A DNA stretch of 64,000 nucleotides from Hymenopus coronatus (taxonomy: Eukaryota; Arthropoda; Insecta; Mantodea; Hymenopodidae): the NCBI GenBank assembly GCA_030762935.1, contig CM060900.1, positions 437,589,259 through 437,653,258 on the forward strand. The letters run 5' to 3'. The notes under the pieces are model-generated. The model searched no databases. It saw only the letters and a program-made list of their open reading frames with translations, and was not told where the DNA came from. Made by a program: the position numbers and the translations under genes. The number at the start of each line of letters is the position of its first letter. The stretch's first letter is position 1. Shown in pieces: positions 12,360 to 24,743 of this stretch.

Positions 12360-12606
12360 CCCCATGGCCACGCTCGCTAAAGCGTCTCGCTTTGGTGCTT
12401 CGTGGGCAGGGGATCGTGGGTTCGAGTCCCGCCTTGGGCATGGGTGTTATATGTTTGTGCAATGTGTATATGTTTGTAAAAGAAACAGTAAAACCAGTAA
12501 TCAGTAAAACCTACGGGGGGAAATGTAAATAGGGATACAGTACCGGAGTCCTGATCAGACTCCGTTACTGTTTAAAAAAAGAAAGGAAAAAAAAAAAAAA
12601 AAAAAG
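12360..12606 (+). mobile_element. tRNA-derived SINE, family S3, with poly-A tail
   Basis: The head contains GGATCGTGGGTTCGAGTCCC, a clear B box, within a tRNA-like stretch beginning CCCATGGCCACGCTCGC. The body leads to a stem-loop at 12544-12564 (CGGAGTC / GACTCCG, 7-base loop) and then an A-rich tail to about 12606. Relatives lie at 25511-25730 and 59651-59893 in the opposite orientation. It makes no protein. Confidence 0.8.
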
Positions 12607-12840
12607 CGAAACCAGCATTCCTTAGTCGACAAAACTTCGCCTGTCAAAACGCCGGTATTGTCGCCTTGTTCAGAAAATCATATAGACAGTAGAGACTCAA
12701 TATTTCTTTATAAAAATCATTATACGCTCCATAGTGTCTGTGTCGAAGGTGTTATACCTATCTTAAGCTAAACTCTTCTGTTTTCATGCTAGCGATGAAG
12801 ACATAAATAAAGAATACGCCTATTTTATGGTAGAACCATT

Positions 12841-13215
12841 TTCTCTACTAGCATGGTGAGTTGGAGAGGTATTGTATTTTATCAGTAATTTCGACAGAAA
12901 TTCTAAGGGAAATACATGTCTTCAGACCCCCTGTATCTAAAAAACTATTTTAGAAAAAGGTGTGTGTGCATTTGTCTCAAAAACGAAAAGTCGGATAAAA
13001 ACTAAAGTTGGTATTTAAATTCAATATTTTTCAAACATGTGGCATGAAGATGTTCAATAAAACTCCTCTACACAAATTAGTCTGTACGTGGAATACTTTA
13101 CAACATCTTTGATTTTCTCAAAAAGTGTCCGTTACGATCTTGATTAACAAACCATATATTCAAGATATTTACACGTCCGCTTCACTCGTAAGGAATTTTG
13201 TATAGTCTTCTGTAG
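12841..13215 (+). repeat. R1 repeat copy, 3' truncated
   Basis: Shares GAGAGGTATTGTATT, the AAGGTGTGTGTG run, CTCAAAAACGAAAAGTC, GATTTTCTCAAAAA and CTTGATTAACAAACC with other copies. It breaks off about halfway. Confidence 0.65.
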
Positions 13216-13573
13216 TTGTAAAAGTTAAGCGATTAACGATAACGTGCTACATGACTGTAGACCTCTTTATAAAAAACAATTCATTACCAATGAATTTTGT
13301 ATCATGTAATTTTTAGACACTGGGAGTGAAATCTCAAACCTCTATATTTCTCTATAGCTTTTTATGAAAATATTACTTTGGTTGCATTACTGTTATGTTA
13401 AATATACACTAAATACGAGATTCATTCAAAACGGATAAATACTTCGTAAAATACAATTTATTTTATACATTTTGTTACGTAAATGTATTGCATAATCCAA
13501 GATTCCACGCGCCTAAAATTTTGAAGAAAAAAAAAAAGTGTGGGAAATTTTCTGAATTGGATATTTGAATCAC

Positions 13574-13588
13574 ACAGAAAACTTTTAA
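13574..13588. repeat. Left 15-bp target site duplication of the S1 SINE
   Basis: ACAGAAAACTTTTAA, repeated without mismatch at 13875-13889. Confidence 0.9.
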
Positions 13589-13874
13589 AATGTAAATGTC
13601 ATGTTATTTATGGACGCTCTTTAACTGCTTTCTCAGCGTCCCATTCTAAATTGGGCGTTAAAGACCGCTTAATTTTGCTCAGAGGTCTCTCAGGCTTGAG
13701 GTTCTTTTACGTGCCGTAAATCTACGACACGGGACCAACGGTTTTACTTCCCTTCCGAAGGAAGCCATACCAAGGATTTTTACGCCCGAAAAAATCCATC
13801 GTCCTCCGCCGGGTTTGAACCCGCGACCTTGGGTATATGAAGTCAGCATGGTAACCATTACACCACGGAGGGCG
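13589..13874 (-). mobile_element. tRNA-derived SINE, family S1, with perfect target duplication
   Basis: On the reverse strand it starts CGCCCTCCGTGGTGTAATGG (A box) with GGGTTCAAACCC as B box. A body shared with 63446-63722 follows, containing a GCCGTAAATCTACGACACG-type block. The 15 bases ACAGAAAACTTTTAA occur exactly at 13574-13588 and 13875-13889, the target duplication of a retroposed element. It sits inside R4 copy B, so it is younger than that copy. Confidence 0.9.
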
Positions 13875-13889
13875 ACAGAAAACTTTTAA
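13875..13889. repeat. Right 15-bp target site duplication of the S1 SINE
   Basis: Exact repeat of 13574-13588, directly next to the SINE's 5' end. Confidence 0.9.
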
Positions 13890-14342
13890 GCGGTGATATT
13901 TAATATAACGCGGATTACTGAATTATCATTTTTTTTAAAGGGTTAGAAATTTTAAATTATAAAATTAGTAATTTTTTTCATAATTTTTTTCTTCAAAAAT
14001 TACTATTCCTGTCAGAATAATTTTGTCGTTTGTAATACTACACAAGTTATTTCTGCACATTCTGGTAAATTTTAGTTGTATTTAAAAAAAAAGGGAGGTT
14101 TCAGGTACATGTTGAAGGCGTGAAAATGTGGTTTTGAGAAAAAAATACGTTTTATAAACCGTATGCTAGGAAAGTGGTGTATTGTACAATCCCTAAATGG
14201 CTGATAACTCCGAAACAAAGGGAGGAAAGCTAAATATAATTTGTCTATTGATGTTTAAATTGTCGGTTAATATTTGCTATAAAAATAATTGTCGGTTGTT
14301 TTATTCGGTCGCAGTCAAAACTTCACTCTTAGTGTCCCTTAA

Positions 14343-15467
14343 TTGAATGAATTGTTAAAAATGTCGTCATTATGTTTAAAGTCTTTCAATATTCAGTTGC
14401 TTTTCAAGAACGCGTGGGAACAGTATGGACTATTATGTCAGCATATAGCGCCAAGTTCTTATGTATTTGACTATCCTTATTCACTTTGTGTTTAAAACGA
14501 AATGTATAACGTAACTATTTGGGAAGCTATTGATTCTCGCGATAAAAATCAAGTAGACTGAAAAATTAACATTCGTGACAGTAATTTTTATACATTATAT
14601 TAAACGACGAAGGCAGAGCACTTTGTATGGATGTAACATTTCCTTTTCCCTTCTCCTGTACCGTTACAGCCTAATCGTATGTCCAAATGCACCTCAGTAA
14701 CTTTCGTATTTGCGTGATATTTGCTTATTATGAAATTATGATACAGATAAACTTATGTTAATATTACATAAAATGAGTATACCAGTTATTGCTAAACACC
14801 CCCACAATGCCACTAAGTCACACAACGTAACGCAACACGTTAAACATGAATTATTTACGTCATATGTTCGGTACACAACACAACTGATCCAACGAATCAA
14901 ATCACAACAGAACTACTGAGTCTATGAGAACTGCATTCTGAATTATCCACTGTCAACTGTTTTTACCTGTTTTAACTATTCAGTTGTTGACTGATAGCCG
15001 GGCATCTGTCGATCTCTTAAATACGTTCCGTATATCAGGCGCGAAGGTTCTAATCGTCAAAATTGTGAGACACCACAAAAACGAAGTTTCCAAAGCTGTA
15101 TTACTCAAACTGCAGGGAAGTTATATAATGGGCTTTGTTTGCGCACCTATTGTGTTTGATAAACACTATTAATCGCGGCCGGTCGGAACAATAGCTGCGC
15201 TGAGCTGACCAGGTAGCAGCCCTTATCTGCACGTCGGCAGCACACGTGGTCACAACGTAAACAAAAATATCGCGAGCTATTTAAATTATAATGGTTATGC
15301 CATTCAGGCACTTACTCCCATGATGTAACAATTTTAGCAATTCTTCCTAAAGTGGAAGCTTCCGAAAATTGTGTTATCAATGTAATACACCAATTTTCCG
15401 ATTCCACTCGTTACAAATGTTAGTTTTATTAGCTATAGCTATGCCGTAATAAAATATCCAATATATT
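14343..15467. other. Spacer, nothing recognised
   Basis: No repeat, coding or RNA signal was recognised. The 62-codon frame at 14984-15172 has no known relative. Confidence 0.45.
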
Positions 15468-15469
15468 AT

Positions 15470-16545
15470 CTCTTTCGCTACCTTCTATTGTTTAGTAGTT
15501 AATACAAACTATACTTACAGACAATTTATTTTTCTCTCTACTTCACTTCAGTCCAGTTAAACCTTAACAAAAATATCATTTAGTTATAGATAGAAAGGGA
15601 ATAGCGATTGTCAAATGTTTAAGTACTGGATGCTGCAAGCTGGGAGTTCGAGATTCTTTATTTAGATTGTTCATTTTCTATACGATAAAAAGGTAAAAAT
15701 CTTCAGCTTTAAAATGACAGAATATCATTGGGCTTGTTGATCACTTGACCTTTTAAATTACCAATTGAAACCCGAGGGCACATAGCTCCACACATGGTAT
15801 TTTTCTTTCTTCTCAATTTCCAACATATTGGTTTTTCTCATACTTGAGGTGAACTTTTATCAAAAGGTATTTAATATATCTACATAAAGTTCTATTGGAT
15901 ATTTTTGGATACTATATCTTACTATTCAACCACTACTTGTTCAGATTTTAAAGTAGACGTAGGAATAAAAGGTTATTCATGAAAAAGATTGACCTTTTAA
16001 TGTTACACAAATTTCTAGACAGGTTTGTGGTATTGCACAAATATTTTGTTTATGGTATAAAATTATATTTTATGTGGTTAGGGAAAATATTAATCATAGA
16101 AACAAAATATTAGATGAAAGTGCACCTGCAATTGAGTTGTAACATTTCGAACTAACAAGTAGGGTGTAGCAAGCCTTAACTTATCCTTTTTATAATAATT
16201 ATTTTAAGAAAACCCAAATTTAGTTAACATTTGTCCATTAGTTATATAATTTAACATCCATAGCTTCCTAAGAATCTCCAGCATGTTTAAACATTCCGCG
16301 CTCGTTCCATGTAATCCTGAGAAACATCTGAAGATAAACCGGACCTGAAAAGAAGGACAAATAATTATTGAGCAAATCGAATATAATAACATATCTCGGA
16401 AATGTATGATGCCCCAAAAAAGGTTATTTGAAATAAATTGTGTGTTTTAAAGATATCTACATATTTTATGTAGTACCTCTATCACTCAACATTACCAGCT
16501 GTGCAAGTTAAAGCTTTTCCAAAAAACTCAAAACCTACATTTTAT
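15470..16545 (-). repeat. Degenerate R1-related copy
   Basis: The start (CGCTACCTTCTATTG, later AGCGATTGTCAAATGTTTA) matches the R1 copy at 27930 better than the others, suggesting a subfamily. Near 16395-16520 it shows ATATCTCGGAAAT, AAATTGTGTGTTTTAAAG and TACCAGCTGTGCAA in R1 order. The middle is poorly conserved. Confidence 0.45.
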
Positions 16546-17689
16546 TTTCTTTATGAATATGGCATTTTAATTAAGGGGGCATTCTGCTAATATCATATTA
16601 AACTTTTATTATATTAAACCACATTTTTAATTTTTATTAATGTACATATTATACACATTGATAGGTGCCCACAATGTATTATTTATTAATCTGAAAGTTT
16701 TCATATTTAATGCAAGATAGGGGTATAATTTTAAAATCAAAATTTAAACTAAGTCATTAAGATCTTCCGTGTTCATACAAGGAGTAACTAGTAATAAATA
16801 TGTATATGTTTTTTAATGTTTTGTAGCTTATAATTATCAATTTTGCAAAATTTAAGGAAAATAAAATGAACTTTCCTGTAACTGTAACACAAAAAAAAAA
16901 GCATTGAAGTGTCACTGTTCCTTTTATTGTGTCTAGTTACACACAGTGAAATTTTATTCGTTAGCCGTTAAATTTAACTGCAAAGTTTATATCCTGAAGT
17001 GCAAGTGTTTATGTTTGTGGGAAAACTCTCTTAGGATCAAACAATTTTCCTGACCACATTTAGAATTTCCCTTCACAATGAAAAACTCGTTTCTAGTCTA
17101 TTTTGGCATCTGCAACAATTTCAACCTCTCCTACAACATTTCTGTGATATCTTTATTTGGTTTAAAACACATTTCTGAACATGTTTTCAGAGTTTTTTTA
17201 ACCTCTTAACCTAATATAAACGTTTAAAAACCATGGCAGTACAAACTGGCTATGTTGCTTTTCCAGGCATCAGCTATTTTTGTTTTTGTTTATAGTACAT
17301 ATTAAAGTGGTTATTTATTCGATTAAATTGGTACCAAATTAGATTAAAAGTACAAATGGTATACGAGCATACTAACATGGTTTAAACCTTTACAAAGTAA
17401 ATATCAACTAAAATGTAATCGAAGTGGAATTTTTATGTTTATTTCACAATAAATAAACCTGCATTTTTATCATATAATAATGATTTTAAAATATTTGTTG
17501 GGAGAAAACACAATGAAATGTGTAACTTTTTCAACGATAGTGAAAGAGTTAACTGCCTTCCAGCAGTAATTTAGACAAAAACAATATATGAACATATTTT
17601 ATATATCTAGGATTCATTATACAGCAAAACGTAAATTTTGCCCAAAATCATAGTTTTTGCTATTTTATTGCCATAGTGTCACTTTAAAG
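16546..17689. other. AT-rich spacer, possibly inserted into R1
   Basis: Separates two pieces of R1 in the same orientation, so it may be an insertion. No terminal repeats or coding signal were recognised. Confidence 0.35.
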
Positions 17690-17998
17690 TCGTTTGAGCA
17701 AATAACTGTTTCGTAAAGTCTTCCATGCAAAAGCTAGTTTCGGATTGGGAGAATTTTCCTAAAGGCCGTGTTCCACCTTGGGTATTTATCCGGTTTTTCT
17801 TTTTTGAGTTATGCTTTTCTAACACATATACACACATGCACACAAGCTCAGGAAATTTTCTAAAAAATGCTTATTTTTAACTCAAGGTTGTCTGAAAACA
17901 TTGATTTCTAGTGAAACCCCCAAATAGAATTTTTGGATGGAATGCAAAGCAGTACCTACTATGTAGATAGTAGAGAAGATAAAAACTGACTTTCTAAA
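17690..17998 (-). repeat. R1 repeat fragment (5' half)
   Basis: TTTTGAGTTATGCT, a decayed AC-rich stretch (ACACATATACACACATGCAC), AAAAATGCTTATTTTTA, and a CCTACTATGTAGATAGTAGAG end match the first half of R1 in reverse. Confidence 0.6.
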
Positions 17999-17999
17999 A

Positions 18000-19190
18000 A
18001 ACAGCAATCTCACAAAGCATCAATCGCCCCCCCCCCCGCTACAAAGCTTATGTAATGACTATGGCAAAACTTGTTATTTTAGGCTTGCATATCAAAGCAC
18101 CTACTGCTATGGGTAACTCTATTTACTGACTGCACGTGTGTGCAATTAGCTGCGAAAATTATATCTCAGTCACCCAAATCAATCCTCTGTGATGCCAGTG
18201 AGCGAGCTTCTTCTTTCTATTGGCTTTGAACTAGGAACTCTGTGAACTAGTAGGGTAGGTGAGTAAAATCTATGACAATGTCCCTGTTAGCAAATTTCTG
18301 AGGTAAGAAGAATGTGAGCTGGCTTGCGTAATTAGAACATACAGAGACTGCCCTTCCCTTATCTTCTCACATCTTGCCTACAAATCTCCGACAGTGTGAT
18401 GTCGCACGACTGTGGTACTTCATACCTAATTGAGTTAGCTTATTTTGTGATATATGCAGACATGCCTATCCTGAGTGTCACTTATCTTTTACTCAACCCA
18501 AAATCTTAACAAACCTTTTTAAAGCAGCAGGACTTCGCTTTCTTATTCCACTCCACTATCCCGGTGTAAAGCATTAGTGAGTATTATAGAATCACCCGTT
18601 TTTCAGGTTTCTGTGGCAGATTTAAGAATTGACCTGGTCGGACAGAACCTAATTATCAACTTACACTCACATTGTTCTGATCGTGAGAGCGAAGAAAGAA
18701 AAGAAATTGTTTTATTTACAAGGTCGTAGGAAATTGAAGTCATTGTCAGATTACTTAATCTCTTTCCTCAGCGTTGAAAACAAAGAAAGCAATTACTTGC
18801 ACCTTTGATTTATGATTGCTCCTTCGATTTAGGAGATAACTTACAAACTAAATTGCTTCCAGTCGCTATTGTCTCGCTATCCAAGTGCTGACCAGCCGCG
18901 ACCTGGCTACTGCTAATCTACCGCATCATAGCAAATTGTTTGTCTTATATTATTTCGCAGCGTTTCTTCGGGGAAGACTGAAATGTGTCTCTCTCCTACA
19001 TTTCATAAGGAGATACATCTGAGAAATTTGGAAAATCAACAGTATCTATGCTATCTTATTGAAAGTTATACCATTTATCTAGCACAACAATACTGAAACA
19101 TCTGCATGTATGACAATTCTAGCTTGTATGGTTATTTTAATAATAATTTTTACTATTTAATTCATTATTCTAGTAAACATAGCGACATGA
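18000..19190. other. Spacer, nothing recognised
   Basis: Moderately GC-richer than its surroundings, with an 11-C run near 18027-18038. No coding or repeat signal was recognised. Confidence 0.4.
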
Positions 19191-19480
19191 TGCATTTTTT
19201 AAAAATATTCATATTAAAGTATAGTTTCACAGTAAATGAATTTGCAAATAGATCTGTAATATTATATTTTTATATTAGCCCTAATTAGTGTGAAAAAATT
19301 ATTACTTTTCGTACTCTCAAGAACCTTTGACTGTTCAAAATTTAATAATTTATCACAATTTGAGCATTATTTTGAAACAATAATATTACTATTTCCTTTA
19401 ATTTGCTTTTCAGAGGCAGTATAAACATCTTGAAACAAATTAGTGAACAATTGCGTCGTGTGGAACATTTTGAGCATTGA
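19190..19480 (+). repeat. R2 dispersed repeat, copy 1
   Basis: Matches 21660-21940 in the same orientation: ACAGTAAATGAATTTGCAAA, TACTCTCAAGAACCTTTGAC, GAGCATTATTTTGAAA, AAACAAATTAGTGAACAA and CGTGTGGAACATTTT. It has no terminal repeats or coding signal. Confidence 0.6.
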
Positions 19481-19728
19481 ACGTGTTGGAAAAAACTTCC
19501 GAGGAAATAAGGTTATAATTTGGGAGTGCCTGTTAACAAGCATGGTTCTACCCATCTATAGCGTCAGCTAGTTGATAGTTAAAAGTTGGTTAAATGAGAA
19601 AAACTATATAGTTTCTTAAAGTTTGGAATTCATATCTTTAATTGTTCACAATATTTGGTGAAATTTCACATATGTGTCATCTTAAGAAAATTTAAATCTT
19701 GGTTGCACATGTCGCATTTTATTAGTTA

Positions 19729-19905
19729 CCGACGAGTGGCCGAGCTCGCTAAATTACGGAATCTTGAGCGGTAGATTGTCCGTGGTTCATATCCAGCCAG
19801 GAACTTTCTCCTCCTTGACCGGATTTTTCCAAGCTTACCAGTCCTCAAAACTGAGGAATGCCTGTGGGTACCGTAAACTTAGACCTGGAACGTTCTCTTT
19901 TTCTA
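19729..19905 (+). mobile_element. tRNA-derived SINE, family S6
   Basis: GACGAGTGGCCGAGCTCGCT is a strong A-box region and GTGGTTCATATCC a decayed B box. The body has CCTCAAAACTGAGG and GGTACCGTAAACTT, also recognisable at 45087-45245. Confidence 0.65.
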
Positions 19906-20069
19906 ATAGTGTTTTCATTTGATATATCACCCGATTTCAACAACTTGTAGTGTTCTGTGTATTCCATGAAGTGTTACACTACAAACAGTTAATGGGTGTT
20001 TGTAAAAATTCTGGTGAGTTTGTTACATTCATATGATTATCTATATAATATCAATTTTTACTAAGGTCA

Positions 20070-20903
20070 TCCTTGTATCTACATAATGCTAATCCAGATA
20101 AACGTTGCCAAAATAATCTTATTACTTAGTTTCTTACAAGTAGAAGGAGAATAAGGGATTATGCTGGGCTAAAGTCAGTCATTGTTTTAAAAGCTGTCGG
20201 TATGCGATTGTCATTGAAATTCGGTTCCCTTAGCACGGCCGAGAATAAACCTAAAGATATAGGAAACGAATGAGTGCTTATTGTTTGAGAGAAATTTAAA
20301 TATTTTAAATTTGAAACCAATAACAGGGAATATCTCTAAAATGGTTTGCTCCACAAAAAAAAAAAAAAAAAAAAAAAAAAACTATATAAGATAAGTTGTG
20401 TGTTATAACGAGATTTACGTTTTTGTGTAGAAAGTTTTTCATTATCTCATTATCTCTCACGCATTACCAGCTATGGAAGTAATTCAGAATGAAGAGATCT
20501 TCAGGGGCTATCACCAACAAATTCAGGATATACATTTTCTCATGCAAACATCTTTAACATACGGAACTTTATCAAAATTGTTAGTCATGTTTTAAATCGA
20601 AGGTTTCTAGAAAATATTCCATGTAAATGATATTTTGGGATGGAGGAATTTTTCTGAAAATGTTCATGTGGTATCCATGAAGGATAATAAACTTAGATAG
20701 CAAGTTTGTTATCGAACCGACCTTTCGGTTTTGAGTTATACTGTCACACTCACACACTGACCTTTTTCTAAATGTTTTGTGGATTCAAGGGTCCTTGAAA
20801 TATGCATTTACGGTGAAATCTTGGTACTGAATATTTTGGTGGTATACAGTGACTTCTCTACCTACTATGTTCATTGTGCATACGTGATAAAGTAAAAAAG
20901 ACA
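20070..20903 (-). repeat. R1 repeat copy, near full length
   Basis: Reads R1 in reverse from GTATCTACATAATGC through AAAAGCTGTCGGTATGCGATT, GGGAATATCTCTAAAATGG, AGAATGAAGAGATCTTCAGG and TTTTGAGTTATACTGTC to CTACTATGTTCATTGTGC. A 26-base A run at about 20356-20381 interrupts it. Confidence 0.75.
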
Positions 20904-21659
20904 AAATTTTCAACACTTCTTAATCCAGATGCTCAGATGTTTTGCTGTAATTAATCAATATGTAAATTTATAAAAATACTTCCATGACTAAGCCTTATAG
21001 TGGTCCATGAAGCACCACATTCTGCAGATAAATCTGAAACAAACTTATTCAAGAAATGATTATGCGAGTATTACAGCTCTTGTATTAAACATCTTAAAAT
21101 GTTAAACGAAAGAGGGTGTAAATCCCTTGGTATTTTCGTTTTGAGTAAATTTCCAGCCTCCTGTTGCTGTTTACATAAAATGTGATGAAGCAATTGAAGG
21201 TTAATTTAGCGCTCTCACAAAATCCTGTGTTTTAAAGGAAAGTCTGGAAATCTTTAACTGGTTTAGCAATCATGGGTGTACAAAACATCAGCAGACTGAC
21301 ACTGTTTCACACTAAAGTAGGATGGAGTTGGCGTGTTCTGATTGTTTATTTTTTTACTGAAATGATACTAAAATAGTTACTTATGGAAGATAATGCATTT
21401 AACATATCTGCTTGAATGTTTCTTTATGAGTAGTGTAAGAAATCGTGGAAAATGTTTGTACTACATAAAGCAGTAGTATTTTGATTAAAGTTTTGTACAA
21501 TTTGCAAAATAAACAGTATTAAAGTAATTTGTTGAAATTTATACAGATATGACACACAATAATATTTTTGCCATGTTTCAAAATCTTAGTTTGCTAACAA
21601 ACTTTTTTTGCCTAAATTGATTGTTCTAATAAAAATTCTTCACACGTACATTTTTCACA

Positions 21660-21945
21660 AGAACTATTCACGTAAAAACTTCATACTTTACAGTAAATGA
21701 GTTTGCAAATAGCTTTTATATTATCTTTGATAAATTAACCTGTAATTATTACCGAAATATTATTATTTTTGTACTCCCCTAAACGTTTCAGTTTACAAAA
21801 GTTTGTAAATTCATTTCCAAAAAAATAGAGCATTACTTCGAAAAGCGTATGGCCATTTTAACGTATCTTTGAGGGACAGTAAAAGCTTTTAAAACAAATT
21901 AATAAAATGTTGCTTCGTGCGGAGCATTTTTATATAAAAACATAA
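21660..21945 (+). repeat. R2 dispersed repeat, copy 2
   Basis: Second copy of the 19190-19480 repeat. It directly abuts an R1 copy, whereas copy 1 is separated from its R1 neighbour by other inserts. Confidence 0.6.
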
Positions 21946-21957
21946 TTTGTAACACTC

Positions 21958-22806
21958 ACACGACTTGCTCCAACAGCTCTACGAACAATCTCCTTACAAA
22001 ATGTTATCCTTCTTTCTACACAACACTATTCGACGTAAGCAATGTCAGAATTCTTATGACTTAGTTACTTGTAAGTAGAAGGTAACTAAAGGAATGAACT
22101 GTGCTATAGTGATATCAAATGTTTTAAAAGCTGTCGCTAAGCGATTGTCATTGAAACTCACTTCTTTGCTTGCCAGAAATAAAACAAAACAAACACGAGC
22201 AACTTCCTGTCTCAGAAAATACGATATTAAAAGTGAAACCAATAACAAGGAATATCGCAGAAAGGGATGACCTCTTCATACAAAAATGTAAAGAACATAA
22301 ATTGTGTGCTTTGACGAGATCTACATTTTAGTGCAGTAAGTTTTTGTTTATCCCTTACGTTTACCAGTTATGCAAAATTCATCCAAAATGAAGAAAACTT
22401 CAGTGTCTGTTCCCAGCAAATTTAAGATATATATTTTATTTGTCATGTAAGTGTTTTAAACATATGTATTTTAATCAAAATCGTTAGAGCCATTTCTGAG
22501 AAACTGACACTTTTTAAAATATTTCCATGCACAGTGTGGTTTGGGGTGCAGGATTTTCATGAAAATCTTCGTGTAGCATCCTTGGGAGATACTAGACTTA
22601 AATACCAAGTTTGATATTTAACAGACCTTTCGTTTTTTAAATATGCTGTCCACAGACACACATACACTCAAACACTGTTCTATAGATGCTTTATTTGGAT
22701 TCAGAGATTCTCAAAAAATATTCCCCGTGAAATCTGGGTATCGAATTTTTCGTAGGAATACAACACCTTCTCTATCTGCTATGTAATTGTGCTGGAGAAA
22801 GTATAA
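21958..22806 (-). repeat. R1 repeat copy, near full length
   Basis: From CGACTTGCTCCAAC through AAAGCTGTCGCTAAGCGATT, GAATATCGCAGAAA, TTACCAGTTATGCAAAA and AATACCAAGTTTGATATTT to GAGAAAGTATAAAC. Its GT/AC position holds only a short ACACACATACACTC run. Confidence 0.75.
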
Positions 22807-22939
22807 ACTCCTGAAATATGTTTGCGAGAAGTTAAGGTTTAAAGTGAAGCGTACTTATTAAAAATCATGCGTATATCCATTTGCAGTTTCGGTTAATTGA
22901 AAATACCATATGCATATTAAGTATAAAATTCATATATTT

Positions 22940-23010
22940 TATTATTAGTAACAGTATTTTTTAACATTTTCACGTTTTTTGGTGAAGTTTCACAGATGCA
23001 TTACCTAACT
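22940..23010 (+). repeat. Short repeat shared with 19640-19690
   Basis: TTTGGTGAAGTTTCACAGATG here and TTTGGTGAAATTTCACATATG at about 19652 are nearly the same, with further similarity on both sides. Confidence 0.45.
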
Positions 23011-23472
23011 TAAATAAGCAAACACACTTGTGACTACTAGAATCCAATACTGACCTATGTAGGCTGAACCACATTGCATAATAATCAGACATGGCCATAG
23101 AGAAACTCATGAATGTAATTATAGTGTTGGAAGTTGATGATTGCTCCTACACTTTGACGGTACTCTATTCCTTGGGCCTTGTGCTGCATATTTGTAGCAG
23201 TGTAGCTGTGCTTTGTGGCGGTCACGGAGAACCTCGCACACTTTTGACACCTGTTACATAAGAGGTAATTTGCTTGATTACTGTTCCTTCTTGTAACACA
23301 CTCCTTCTCCTCCAGGTGTTGATTAAATCCCTGCACTGGGACTTCATCTCTGCATATGCTATGGCGTTGTCTAGGTGTGACCTTTCTTCATCTTGAGATT
23401 GTTTTTCACAGCACGTCGTCTGTCTCTTGTGCTTGTTCCGCAGTAAAGTTCATTAATTAATGTCTTATACGT

Positions 23473-23655
23473 GGTAGCCCAACTGTCCCGTGTATGATGT
23501 ATGCGCAAAAGGAGCTGTGGAACTCAACGATGCTATTTCAATTTTAAACAGGCCTGTAAAGAACGACAGGGTTTAACTTGAAAAAACTCCGTTAAGTTTC
23601 GCAGCTCTTTTAACGCCCGAAGATATATCTGCACACGTCAAATACGTGGCAATTC
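23473..23655. mobile_element. Small foldback element (two inverted arms)
   Basis: The left arm runs from GTAGCCCAACTGTCCCG to CAATTTTAAAC (about 80 bp). The right arm (23571-23655) is its inverted partner, TTTAACTTGAAAAAACTCCG to CACGTCAAATACGTGGCAAT, with a loop of about 20 bp. It has no coding capacity. It resembles a miniature element made almost entirely of terminal inverted repeats. Confidence 0.65.
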
Positions 23656-24300
23656 CTAAAGTAATTTTCCTTATTTATTGTCGGCAGAATCCCTTATCAA
23701 GGGTGTTTCACACTTGCCTGGCTGCGCTAATCTCTTACTGGTTTGAACAAAGTGAGCGGCAAAAGGGGTGGTAAATGGCAGCATTTTACCTAAGTAGCTG
23801 TTTCCGCCTCTTATTGGTTTGATGTTAAAAGTCTGAATCTCAAACTCTTACCAATGAACATTCATCAGTTTCCAGATCAGGAATGAAGGAAAGGTGTAAG
23901 ACATATGGAGTGGTTGCATGAAATGGTCTTGTAAAGAATGTCGTCTTTGTTATATATGCCATTTGAAAGGAATACAGGGCATGGACAACAAAAATTATTG
24001 CCCTTTATTGAGTAAAATTATAGCCTTGAGATGGACGAGAAGCTATATGAGTTTCTCCAAAGACAGCATCAAACTGATAGAAGAAATACCACGAACGGAG
24101 GTTACTGAAGAAGAAAAAAGAATATGACAAGAACTGAGTTACACACAAATGAACCACGTAAAATGAAATAGCACTACACAAAGCACGAGCATTTTCACAT
24201 CACTTGAAAAAGGTTGGCAACATTTTTATATTAATTACATTACAAATTAAATGTATTTAAGATGATCTTACTTCCGAAGTACATAGTTTTGCAAATGTAG
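23656..24300. other. Spacer, nothing recognised
   Basis: Includes a 69-codon frame at 23918-24127 with no recognised relative. Confidence 0.4.
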
Positions 24301-24310
24301 TATTAGAATA

Positions 24311-24397
24311 AAAAGCTGAGCGACATGGTCGAGATCAGAACGAACAATCTTCGTCTTCCCTTGCTGCTGCTCTACCATCTGAGCTACAAGGTCGATG
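24311..24397 (-). repeat. tRNA-like sequence (SINE head or tRNA relic)
   Basis: The reverse strand reads TTGTAGCTCAGATGGTAGAG, an excellent A-box region, with a decayed B box (TTGTTCGTTCTGATC). Acceptor pairing is poor, so it is not taken as a functional tRNA gene. Confidence 0.55.
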
Positions 24398-24743
24398 CAT
24401 TGTCCTTGTGACTCAAAAACATGGGCGTTGACAACTTCTCTTGAGATAACTTACCCAACTATCAATGTAATACTTTTTGGTTCTCATTCTACTTTTCCAG
24501 CCCATGGAAGAACAATTAATATAAATTCTCAGCGAGTCTAAATCTGCCTCCGAACTTAGCTTCTGACGCACTTCAGCCATCGCATGCTCCAAACAACGTT
24601 CTTGCTGGAACTAAGTGGAGTTGGTACTATTAGTGCTTTACTAATTCCTTACCAGCACATAGCTCATTATATAGAAATGTTTTTTATACCCAACTGTACA
24701 TTTTAGGGAGTGTAAAAGTAATATAAAATTAAATTGTGTAACG

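Larger units (their letters stand above)
13313..14342 (-). mobile_element. R4 copy B: TTAA-flanked element with nested SINE
   Basis: The right end is GTCAAAACTTCACTCTTAG and GTGTCCC followed by TTAA at 14339-14342. The left end begins TTAG, ACACTGGGAGTGAA at 13313, its inverted counterpart. The body matches 396-999 in reverse. Removing the SINE and one target copy leaves about 730 bp. No transposase is present. Confidence 0.7.

Noticed and set aside
16930..16960. CACAGTGAAATTTT resembling an R4 terminus
   Set aside because: The match is short, has no TTAA beside it and no inverted partner was found.
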